Source of the DNA: Pedobacter lusitanus
GTDB lineage: Bacteria; Bacteroidota; Bacteroidia; Sphingobacteriales; Sphingobacteriaceae
Direction: 5' to 3'
NCBI RefSeq assembly: GCF_040026395.1
Contig: NZ_CP157278.1
Location: 2,046,001 to 2,110,000, forward strand
Length of the DNA stretch: 64,000 nucleotides
The position numbers and the translations under genes were made by a program. Positions 11,501-18,280 of this stretch are shown piece after piece (within the stretch, counting starts at the first letter, position 1; every line of letters begins with the position of its first letter). Under the pieces are notes generated by a model. That model was not told the DNA's origin, did not search any database, and worked only from the letters and a program-made list of their open reading frames with translations.

Positions 11501-14500
11501 AAGCAAGATTTTCCTTACCTGTAAGCAGGTTTAAGTTCTGTTTACTTTCATGATTAATTGCTTGTTCAGATTCATCTAATTTTACGATTCCAACCATTGA
11601 CCTGAGTTCCTGTTCCAGTTCATCCGAAAGAAATTGAGAAAGTGTGATCACAAGTTTAGCTCCCGAATCTTCTACGATACTTTTTATATGTTCTGCAGGA
11701 TAAGCAGGATCAAGTGGAAGATAAGCACCGCCAATCTTCCAGCCAGCTAAAATGCTGATGACCATCTTTTCTGACCGGTCCATTAAAATGACGATTAAAT
11801 CATCCTTATTAACCAGCTCTTTTTTAGACAGAAAATGAGCCAGCTGATTTACATGTCCATTCACATCTCTGTAACTTAACTGCTTATCATTAAACTGTAC
11901 TGCAGTTTTATCCGGAGTCTGAGATGCATAATCTTCTAAATAGTGATAGATAGTCTTATCAAGATTAAAATCTGTTTTCACCTGATTAAATTCATGCATA
12001 ATCTGAGCTTCTTCTGCTTCAGATAAATATTCAAGTGTCTTTATAGGGAGTAATGGATTATTTGAGATTGACTTAATCAAAGCCTGAAAATGATCTATTA
12101 GCCTATAAATGGTCGCCTGAGTAAACAAATCAGTATTATATTCTACACTTACAGCGATTGCTGCATCCTGCTGAGTGAAATTAAAGCTTAGATCAAATTT
12201 ACTGACAGCCAGTTCAGCATCATAACCCTGAATATTAACTTCCTCAATGGTATCAATACCCAATGATTTAACTTCAATATTCTGAAGAGCAACCATTACA
12301 TCAAATAAGGGCGACCGGCTGGTTTCCGGTCTTACATCAAGATCTTCAATCAATCTGTCAAAAGGATAAGCCTGATGCGCATACACATTGAGAATATTTT
12401 CTTTGACTTTATGCAGTAATATCTCAAAATTTTCTTCCGCATCTATCTGTGTTCTCAGACCAACAGTATTCACATAAAAACCTATTTGATTCTCAAGATC
12501 CTTATGCTCCCGGCCGGCTACAGGGGAGCCCAGTATAATATCATTCTGACTGGTATATTTATAGAAAAGCACATTGACAGAAGCTATTAACAACATAAAT
12601 AAACTAGCTCCATTGCTTTTGCTTAATCTATCCAGGTTTTCACATAACTGAGCGTCAAATTGTATATTTCTAGTCCGGGCTCCATTGTAGGTTCTGAAAA
12701 CGGGCCTCGGAAAATCAGTAGGAAGTTCTAAAACAGGAAGTTCTCCATCCAGATAATTTACCCAGAAATTCTTATCGGCATTGAACTCAGTATGACTTAA
12801 CTGGTTATTCTGCCATGCTGCATAATCCTTATACTGTATTCTTAATGGAGGTAAAACATTCTGATTACCAGAATTAAAGGAATGATATAAAAACAGGAAC
12901 TCATCAACCAGAATATTCATAGACCAGCCATCAGAGATAATATGATGAATTGCTAATAAGAATACATATTTTTCATCTTCAAGACGGATCAGGTGCGCTC
13001 TCATCAAAGAATAGGATTGCAGATCAAATGGCAAACCTCCCTGTTGTCTGATGGATTGTTGCGCCAATTCCTCCTTATTCTCTTCATCCCGCATATCAAG
13101 GTAATCCATATTGAATTTACCATTAACGTATTCGTTTATTTTTTGTTTAGGCTCTCCCTTAACAACTCTAAAGGATGTTCTCAGACTTTCATGACGTTGT
13201 ACTAATGCTTCAAACGCCTGAACAAATGCTTCACGATTGAGATTTCCATTAAAAACATTAGCACTCAGAATATGATATGCATTTTGATTTTCTTCAATCT
13301 GATCTAATATCCAGAGCCTTTTCTGAGCATGAGAAACATCATAATAGTCCTGATAAGCGGCAACCTGAATTTCTTCATAGCTGGTCTTTTGCGAAACGGC
13401 GATCAGTTTAACCATTTTCTCTACCGTTGGATAATCAAATACATTTTTAATTTCCAGTTTCACGCCAAAAACTTCAGAAATCCTTGAAGTAAGCTGTACC
13501 GCTTTTAAAGAATGTCCACCAATCTCGAAGAAATTATCATGAGTTCCAACCCGACTTTTACCCAGTAACTCTTCCCATATCTTAACAAGGCTTATTTCCA
13601 GATCATTAACCGGAGCTATATAAGCAACACTATTAATTAAATTCAGTTCTTCAGGTTCAGGTAGCGCCTTAGTATCTATCTTTCCATGCAGTGTCAATGG
13701 AAATTTGTCCATTAACACATAATATGAAGGGATCATAAAAGCCGGTAAATTTACCGAAAGTAATGCCCTTACCGCATCCATACTTATCGTATCAGCGAGT
13801 TTCAAATAAGCACATAAGTATTTTTCTTTTTTCTCAACTACAGCAACAACAGCCTCTTCTATCTGAGGTATATCTTTCAGTTTACTCTCAATCTCTGATA
13901 TTTCTATTCTAAAACCACGTATTTTAACCTGATGATCTAATCTGCCAAGAAACTCTATATTACCATTCGATTTTAAACGGGCCAGATCTCCCGTTTTGTA
14001 CATTCTTTTTCCTGGTTCAAAAGGGTGCTCTACAAATTTAGTCCGGGTTAATTTTTCATCATTTAAGTAACCTCTGGCTAATCCGTCCCCGGCAACACAT
14101 AATTCTCCTGCTATTCCTGGAGATTGCAGATTGTTGTTTTCATCTAAAATATATGCTTCTGAATTTGCAACAGGCTTACCAATAGGAATATCACTATACT
14201 CAGAGCTTATAACATAGGTAGTAGATTTAACCGTATTTTCAGTTGGCCCATATGCATTTATTATCTGTAAATCAGGACAGGCTGCTCTAATCTTACTGAC
14301 TGCTTTCGGAGATAACGTTTCTCCTCCAACAACAATTGTCTTTAAATGGATAAACATGGCCGGTCTTAAATCAGCTATCTGAGCAAAAAGGGCTGCCGGG
14401 ATTGCTACAATTGTAAGGCGGTTTCTATTAATATAACTTGTAAAAAGATCAAAGTTCAACAGCATGGACTGTGGTATTAAGCACAGAGCCGATCCATTTA

Positions 14501-16046
14501 ACAACGCTCCAAATATTTCCCAGACTGATGGATCAAAAGAAACAGGAATACACTGGGATACTACATCCTCTGGTGTAAAGTTGATATAATTTGTATTCCT
14601 GACTAAACGGACTACCCCTCTTTGCTCAATAAGTACCCCCTTTGGTGTACCCGTTGAACCTGATGTGAAGATTACATAAGCCAGCTGTTCCGGTGAAGTT
14701 ATCACGTTACAAGGATCATCACTAAACTTCTTTAAGACACTGTTATCAAACCATTCCTTTTGTCTTCGTACAGAAGTCTCAGGATGAATATTATTTTTAT
14801 TGACACTTAAGATAATGTCATATCTGTATTCAGTAAGCTCACATTTAACCGTATGAATTTTACCAGAAGGCTCTACCTTCTCAATCTCTTGAAAATCAAA
14901 AACAAGATGTTCAAAAAAGCTTTTCGAAACGAACAGCTCATTAGTAAAACTAAGCTTGGTTTTTGCATGAATATTGGCTTTTTTGAAAGAAATCAAAGAA
15001 TTGATCAGTTCATCTTTCAAGTCCTGATCCATTACATCACCTATAAATATTATTCCATTAGAGCTCAACAGGCCAATAATCTTTCTGACAATGTCTTTCA
15101 AATAATTATGCCCGCTGAATGCTTGCACCACACTGTTAATAATTACTATATCAAAATTCTTTTCCTCAATCTGGTCAATTTCTTCTGCTTCAAGCCTTTT
15201 TAACTGCACATTGGTGATACCTCTTTCATCACATATTTTCTGGTCATAATCAAGTATCGCCTGAGAAATATCCGTACCAAAATAAGAATCTACAAAAGGG
15301 GCTATTCTGAACATACTTATACCAGAAGCACAACCAATTTCAAGTACTTTCTTTTTCTTATCCAGAAATGGTGTAATCTTTTTCAGAATATTATCACCAT
15401 ACTCATCAAGTATTTCCCTGCTGAGCAGCTCACCGGTATAACTATCGCTCCATCCTCCTCCTGCAATATCATCTACTGCAGTCTGCCCTACATATTCCCA
15501 CAGTTCCCGATCCATTAATTCATTGCGGCTTTCAACAATCCCAGATATATCTTCAACATCCACACACAAATAGGACTTTAAAGTTTCACATTCCCATAAT
15601 AAATTATTGATTTGCTGAAGGAATTTTGACTCAGACATTACCAGCATGGCCTTTGTCTCATTTACTATATATTTGATACGGCCAATAGGAAAATCAGTAT
15701 TCAAAGGACAATAAGCTCCTCCGGATTTTAAGATACCCAGGATTGAAACAATCATAGCAATGGATTTCTCCATATACACAATCACAATATTTTCCTTTTG
15801 AATTCCCTGGTCGATTAAGAAATTGGCAACCTGATTTGATCTCTTGTCCAGCTCCTCATAAGTTATTGACCTGTCATCCTCTATGATTGCTTTATACTCA
15901 GGATAACTGTTGCAAACCTCATGAAATAAATCAATTATACTTTTATCCTTAGGATATTCAGTTCGATTGTTATTCAAAGATTTGTACAATTCTTCAACTT
16001 TATTATTACTTGAAAAATCGGATATATTAATTTGTGATAATTTCAT
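5586..16046 (-). CDS. NRPS-7: A(methyltransferase-interrupted) - PCP - C - A - PCP - C - A - PCP - E
   Basis: This 3486-residue synthetase adds three residues. It has no N-terminal C domain: an A domain starts near residue 35, so the C domain ending NRPS-6 must serve it. That A domain is split between motifs a2 (LKSGGAY, about 105) and a3 (FTSGSTGTPKG, at 460) by a SAM-dependent methyltransferase. PCP serines are at 846, 1916 and 2972. C domains carry HHIISDGWS (1034) and HHIVSDGWS (2104). The third PCP has the GGDSI form usual before epimerases, and the last domain is an epimerase (HHLIIDGISW at 3150, then ENHGREE and NKGIGYG), so the third residue is probably turned to the D form. By-eye pockets are DPWVIVAVK (split domain), DIWELTADD (acid-rich, perhaps a basic residue) and DSELTAEVC; none can be assigned firmly. 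A short acidic tail after the epimerase may dock to NRPS-8. Confidence 0.93.
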   Translation of the reverse strand: MKLSQINISDFSSNNKVEELYKSLNNNRTEYPKDKSIIDLFHEVCNSYPEYKAIIEDDRSITYEELDKRSNQVANFLIDQGIQKENIVIVYMEKSIAMIVSILGILKSGGAYCPLNTDFPIGRIKYIVNETKAMLVMSESKFLQQINNLLWECETLKSYLCVDVEDISGIVESRNELMDRELWEYVGQTAVDDIAGGGWSDSYTGELLSREILDEYGDNILKKITPFLDKKKKVLEIGCASGISMFRIAPFVDSYFGTDISQAILDYDQKICDERGITNVQLKRLEAEEIDQIEEKNFDIVIINSVVQAFSGHNYLKDIVRKIIGLLSSNGIIFIGDVMDQDLKDELINSLISFKKANIHAKTKLSFTNELFVSKSFFEHLVFDFQEIEKVEPSGKIHTVKCELTEYRYDIILSVNKNNIHPETSVRRQKEWFDNSVLKKFSDDPCNVITSPEQLAYVIFTSGSTGTPKGVLIEQRGVVRLVRNTNYINFTPEDVVSQCIPVSFDPSVWEIFGALLNGSALCLIPQSMLLNFDLFTSYINRNRLTIVAIPAALFAQIADLRPAMFIHLKTIVVGGETLSPKAVSKIRAACPDLQIINAYGPTENTVKSTTYVISSEYSDIPIGKPVANSEAYILDENNNLQSPGIAGELCVAGDGLARGYLNDEKLTRTKFVEHPFEPGKRMYKTGDLARLKSNGNIEFLGRLDHQVKIRGFRIEISEIESKLKDIPQIEEAVVAVVEKKEKYLCAYLKLADTISMDAVRALLSVNLPAFMIPSYYVLMDKFPLTLHGKIDTKALPEPEELNLINSVAYIAPVNDLEISLVKIWEELLGKSRVGTHDNFFEIGGHSLKAVQLTSRISEVFGVKLEIKNVFDYPTVEKMVKLIAVSQKTSYEEIQVAAYQDYYDVSHAQKRLWILDQIEENQNAYHILSANVFNGNLNREAFVQAFEALVQRHESLRTSFRVVKGEPKQKINEYVNGKFNMDYLDMRDEENKEELAQQSIRQQGGLPFDLQSYSLMRAHLIRLEDEKYVFLLAIHHIISDGWSMNILVDEFLFLYHSFNSGNQNVLPPLRIQYKDYAAWQNNQLSHTEFNADKNFWVNYLDGELPVLELPTDFPRPVFRTYNGARTRNIQFDAQLCENLDRLSKSNGASLFMLLIASVNVLFYKYTSQNDIILGSPVAGREHKDLENQIGFYVNTVGLRTQIDAEENFEILLHKVKENILNVYAHQAYPFDRLIEDLDVRPETSRSPLFDVMVALQNIEVKSLGIDTIEEVNIQGYDAELAVSKFDLSFNFTQQDAAIAVSVEYNTDLFTQATIYRLIDHFQALIKSISNNPLLPIKTLEYLSEAEEAQIMHEFNQVKTDFNLDKTIYHYLEDYASQTPDKTAVQFNDKQLSYRDVNGHVNQLAHFLSKKELVNKDDLIVILMDRSEKMVISILAGWKIGGAYLPLDPAYPAEHIKSIVEDSGAKLVITLSQFLSDELEQELRSMVGIVKLDESEQAINHESKQNLNLLTGKENLAYVIYTSGSTGKPKGAMIEHGGMMSHIFCKIEDLQLNEQSIVMQNASQCFDISVWQFFVALVVGGKTVIYDNDTVINPVKLLEKMREDSINIAEVVPSYLSVMLDLIENSHVHQIPNDLNYLLVTGETLKKSLVKRWFKESAIKLINAYGPTEASDDITHLIMTDDIPEMESIPIGRPLPNSRIYIVDQHMKLCPIGIKGEICVSGVGVGRGYVRDPERTKAVFVEDPFQKGTRLYKTGDVGRYLSNGLIEFFGRKDYQVKIKGFRIELEEIERALTNYETVKEAVVDIKEDLAGEKILVAYCVGNGILVSADLRKFLAERIPAYMIPSFFVQLEKLPLTSNGKADRKSLPDPEDLISAIPDVNYQAPRNKVENQLIQIWKEVLGRDKIGITDNFFEMGGHSLKAIQIITRIYKILNVNVEVRSIYTNPTIEGLALVIRQSAQVTFQSINPVVTQPYYDLSSSQRRLWILDQIQEGQIAYNIPGIYVFNGELKVSTLQTVFEILVKRHESLRTTFVSVAGEPKQKITAAEDVSVAINFTDLRSDTDKQKKAKELAGVEIGTPFNLESGPLIRLTLIQLEDNQFIFLFVIHHIVSDGWSIEVFIDEALALYGSLIEGKEADLPPLAIQYKDYAAWQNDQLSGENSISSQEFWTAQFSGEIPVLELPYINQRPAFKTYNGKTAMITLSEEVSQKIREVSNKFEMSKFMFLIASINTLFYKYTGQQDIILGSPVSGRNHADLEGQIGFYVNTIPIRTVFNGEDSFAILLSAVKENLLDIYTNQNYPFDKLVDELSLKRDTSRSPLFDVMVVLQNIELETLTQQEMKDISIQNYETDFSVSKFDLTFNFSESAKNIYLSLEYNTDLFSTETIDRMLANYETLLDYVVQHTDSSLNGIGFLSADEKQTLIKNFDASEIAYKTETTIQEMFQEQSAESPENYAVIFGNDKLTYQELNCTSNQLADYLRVICGIQSEDLVGVMVNRSQWMITAVMSVLKAGAAYVPIDPGYPSGRIEFIRNDANLKVLIVDTEEIKEKYQSDSCKVISLEKLKELLPAYSNINPSVINMPENLAYVIYTSGTTGVPKGVQIEHKSIANTLLWRKEYYGLDEKVINLQIPSIAFDSSVEDVFSILITGGTLVILQEELRYDLNYLSSMIREHAVTHFLCVPSLYKALLEEVSEELLNMKTVTVAGESIGEDLVQKHFKLLPGVELINEYGPTENSVCSTVSKLEPGKSVTIGKHISNVLTYILDDRLELLPLGTIGEICVAGPGLARGYLNREVLNLEKFVDNPYHTKYTKLYRTGDYGKFLADGSIKFLGRKDDQVKIRGYRVELNEIENALSKLEYLDEVIVVAKSGSNDSKYLVAYLMSKETVKSDDLQKYLSDLLPSYMIPSHYVKLDQLPLNSNGKLDRKVLENLALDEVKTETELPDGPVEEELISIWEKLLIGQEIGTDQNFFDLGGDSIKATQIVARMYKAGYKISVRDIFKNPTIKLLGKIAEKVSRPSDQGLVEGIIPLTPIQKDFFSTQRLKPHHYNQAALLVFNEGFSEDNIRNIFKEIIQHHDALRINFKRTQDGYIQMNNVVNSNVPLQITDLRNELNPTALLEEKCNEIQSSINMEDGSLIKLCLFKQAEGDSLLIVIHHLIIDGISWRILLEDFSTLFEQIQKNEILSLPLKTDSFKLWSENLQEYANGKDFLKEINYWEQLLTFEDGGFTKDFAYESNVLQDAKKLTIALDREETSLLLTKVNFAYNTEINDILLAGLGISIQTYFKQNEFILALENHGREEILKDFNVTRTIGWFTSIYPLKITVSDNDISRQIKEVKEILRKVPNKGIGYGILKHLTAEEYKTGLDFKVKPKMIFNYLGQFDSDLSDSKFEISSEHVGQLQDINEEREYDFDINGLIADGQLIISITFNKNHYRDETIQGWLNQYRESLNQIIYHCSERDQKELTPSDMGHNKLSIDDIELLESIFNNNDN
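14757..15521 (-). other. Methyltransferase domain inserted in an adenylation domain (a2-a3)
   Basis: Residues about 176-430 of NRPS-7 interrupt the first A domain. The SAM-binding motif I is VLEIGCASG at 234-242, followed by an acidic position in GTDIS and a motif-like IVIINSVVQ. The a2 motif lies before the insert and a3-a10 after it, so the A domain is otherwise complete. From memory, inserts at a2-a3 (for example TioN of the thiocoraline pathway) methylate side chains, whereas a8-a9 inserts N-methylate the backbone. Side-chain methylation is therefore the first guess, but it is untested here. Confidence 0.8.
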
Positions 16047-16085
16047 TTTAAAGGTTAATTATTTGTAACACTCAGGTAAGGTTGT

Positions 16086-16109
16086 TTATCAATAAAGAAT
16101 GATTGATAA
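16086..16109. repeat. 8-bp inverted repeat upstream of NRPS-7
   Basis: TTATCAAT (16086-16093) pairs with ATTGATAA (16102-16109) around an 8-base loop. Its near end is 39 bases upstream of the NRPS-7 ATG, in the 107-base gap after the sbnB-like gene. There is no strong T-run after it on the minus strand, so it looks more like a leader-mRNA hairpin than a terminator. Confidence 0.5.
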
Positions 16110-16153
16110 GAAAAGATGATTTGTGCACGATACAGGGATAGCCGGATTTACAG

Positions 16154-17143
16154 TTAAGCTTCCAGCATTTGTCCTTTACCCTGTTTGATAGCTTTATTAT
16201 AAAATAATCCGCCAATAGCGATATCAAAAACGGCCATCCCCATTGGATTAAACATTACTATATCTGATTCTTTCCACGAATGAGATACATGATTACATAC
16301 CACATCTATAATTGATGATGTATCTTCTTTGGCAAGTGCATACTTTTTATGCATATTTTCTATATCAGTATTTTCTCTGCAGACTTCTTCCCAGTTGTCT
16401 ACAATGATGTGGTTTGCATAATGAATGAATTCCGGCATATAATCCCTCAAAGAGACATTTAAATGCAGAGAGCCTTTTTTAGGTTCTTTATTAATATAAG
16501 TTTGATTAGAAACCGTACAGGTAATAAAAATATCGGCATCGTCATATGCTTCTTCCCAGGTCTTACAAAAGATAAGCTTATCCTTAATATCATGGTAAAA
16601 ATCAAGATCCGACAAAGCATTAAAAGCTTCGGAATCAACATCATGTAACTTTATAGCTTTGAGTTTGCCACTTAATAACGTTGAGGCCATTTCCAGATGG
16701 AGTTTTCCTATCGGTCCCAAACCGACTATACTTAAAGTGAACTGTAAATGATTTGAACGTTTGATGCTTAAAAATTCATTTAATATCAAACCAGAAACCG
16801 CAGCCGTTCTTAATCCACTGATTAAAGTTGTGTTAATAGTACATATAGGTCTGCCGGTATTTGCTTCATTCAAAATAGTAATAGAGTGAGCTCTGGGAAT
16901 ATCAAGTTTAAAATTACCCGGAAAACTTGCAATCCATTTGATACCGGCAAAATTAATTTCGCCTCCAATAAATGCCGGCATGGCAATGATCCGGTTCTTG
17001 ATATCATGATATCTTAAATATGGCTTTATAGGTTGTGCAAAATCCTGTTCCTGCAAAATCTGCACGCTTTTTTTGATAACTCCGACAAGTTCCTGCCAAA
17101 CGATTCCGATTTCTTTGAGGTCTTTTTTATTAAGGTATAACAT
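16154..17143 (-). CDS. sbnB: SbnB-like NAD-dependent dehydrogenase for 2,3-diaminopropionate
   Basis: This 329-residue protein belongs to the ornithine cyclodeaminase / mu-crystallin family, at the usual length. A Rossmann NAD-binding motif reads VGLGPIGKLH near 140-150, and the N-terminal half has the family pattern GIKWIASFPGN. In staphyloferrin B synthesis the characterised SbnB oxidatively splits N-(1-amino-1-carboxyl-2-ethyl)-glutamate to L-2,3-diaminopropionate (Dap) and 2-oxoglutarate. The gene directly follows the sbnA-like gene with a 31-base gap, which makes this role much more likely than plain ornithine cyclodeamination to proline. It should supply Dap in the cytoplasm to one or more A domains of the line, most likely the second A domain of NRPS-1. 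Confidence 0.85.
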   Translation of the reverse strand: MLYLNKKDLKEIGIVWQELVGVIKKSVQILQEQDFAQPIKPYLRYHDIKNRIIAMPAFIGGEINFAGIKWIASFPGNFKLDIPRAHSITILNEANTGRPICTINTTLISGLRTAAVSGLILNEFLSIKRSNHLQFTLSIVGLGPIGKLHLEMASTLLSGKLKAIKLHDVDSEAFNALSDLDFYHDIKDKLIFCKTWEEAYDDADIFITCTVSNQTYINKEPKKGSLHLNVSLRDYMPEFIHYANHIIVDNWEEVCRENTDIENMHKKYALAKEDTSSIIDVVCNHVSHSWKESDIVMFNPMGMAVFDIAIGGLFYNKAIKQGKGQMLEA

Positions 17144-17174
17144 TGGTTGTGGTTCTAATTATTAACGGATTTTG

Positions 17175-18143
17175 TTATTTCTCTACTAATTCCTGAAGAT
17201 TATGTGTCATCATTTTTACCCATTCTGCATTATATATAGTATCCATGTAAGCATTTCCCCGATCAGGACATATAAAAAGAACATTAGCATCTTTAGAGAT
17301 ATTTCTTTCCTGAAAATATTCTTTTATGCCATAATAAACTGCACCTGAGGATGCTCCTGCAAAAAGTGCCTGTTCATTAAGCAATTCATAGCAGCCAGTC
17401 ACAATATGAGGTTGAGAAACATGGATAACATCATCAATAATTGCCTCATGTATAATAGAAGGAACTTTACTTGCCCCAATGCCTGAAACATATCTTTTTA
17501 TTGGTTTCTGACTAAATATTACCGAGCCCTCCACATCCACAGCCACAATCACAACATTTGGAAACTTTTCCTTGATTTTTTTTGAAACTCCCGTAATAGT
17601 TCCCCCCGAGCTCACTCCTATAAAAATATAGTCCAGCGAGTCAAAATTTTCAGCTATTTCTACTCCAAGCGTATCCCAGTAACCTTTGTAATTATTAGGA
17701 TCATTATACTGATCTGCACAGAAAGAATTTTGATTACTCTTACAAATGTGCTCAACTGTCTCGATTCTTGTCAGAAGGTAGCCCTCTGTAATATCCAGTT
17801 TGGTAACCTTTACAACATCATATGCTAATAATTCAAGTTGTTTTTCATATAAAGGATTAATATTAGGATCAATTACCGGTATAAATTTCAGCCCCAGAAA
17901 CTTACACATACTAGCTACAGCTATAGCAAAATTTCCTGAGCTTGATCCAACAATCAATGTCTCTTCATTTATTAATCCATTTTGGATTGCAGTTTTTAAA
18001 ATGCTAAAAGCAGCTCTGTCTTTAGAGCTACCAGTGAAGTTGCAATACTCTAATTTTACAAAGAGATTAAAAAGACCATATTCCAGTTTTTTTAAAGGCG
18101 TATTGCCAATAAATCCTTTAATTTTTTCTAATTTTTTAAGCAT
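17175..18143 (-). CDS. sbnA: SbnA-like PLP-dependent synthase for 2,3-diaminopropionate
   Basis: This 322-residue protein is of the cysteine synthase fold (PLP fold type II). The cofactor lysine is Lys41 in TGSSKDR, the substrate loop is GSSSGNFA, and the phosphate-binding loop is GVSSGGTITG. True cysteine synthases usually show a different substrate loop (TSGNTG). SbnA joins O-phospho-L-serine and L-glutamate to give N-(1-amino-1-carboxyl-2-ethyl)-glutamate, which SbnB then splits to Dap. The pairing with the sbnB-like gene and the location inside an NRPS locus support this. A remaining alternative is an ordinary O-acetylserine or cystathionine-type enzyme. Confidence 0.85.
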   Translation of the reverse strand: MLKKLEKIKGFIGNTPLKKLEYGLFNLFVKLEYCNFTGSSKDRAAFSILKTAIQNGLINEETLIVGSSSGNFAIAVASMCKFLGLKFIPVIDPNINPLYEKQLELLAYDVVKVTKLDITEGYLLTRIETVEHICKSNQNSFCADQYNDPNNYKGYWDTLGVEIAENFDSLDYIFIGVSSGGTITGVSKKIKEKFPNVVIVAVDVEGSVIFSQKPIKRYVSGIGASKVPSIIHEAIIDDVIHVSQPHIVTGCYELLNEQALFAGASSGAVYYGIKEYFQERNISKDANVLFICPDRGNAYMDTIYNAEWVKMMTHNLQELVEK

Positions 18144-18188
18144 AATGTCTACATGAAATAATGGTAATTCAATTTTTTATATTTTAAT

Positions 18189-18210
18189 CAGGAGAAAGAA
18201 ATATCTCCTG
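18189..18210. repeat. 7-bp inverted repeat upstream of sbnA-like gene
   Basis: CAGGAGA (18189-18195) pairs with TCTCCTG (18204-18210) around an 8-base loop, 45 bases upstream of the sbnA-like ATG in the 137-base gap after NRPS-6. A second, imperfect GC-rich hairpin (AGAGG / CCTCT, near 18256-18272) sits just after the NRPS-6 stop and could weakly terminate or protect that end of the transcript. Confidence 0.5.
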
Positions 18211-18280
18211 TCTGCTTTTACGATGTCTGTCTAAATCATTAAAAGCATATAGCAAAGAGGCAAAGCCCTCTGGCAATTCC

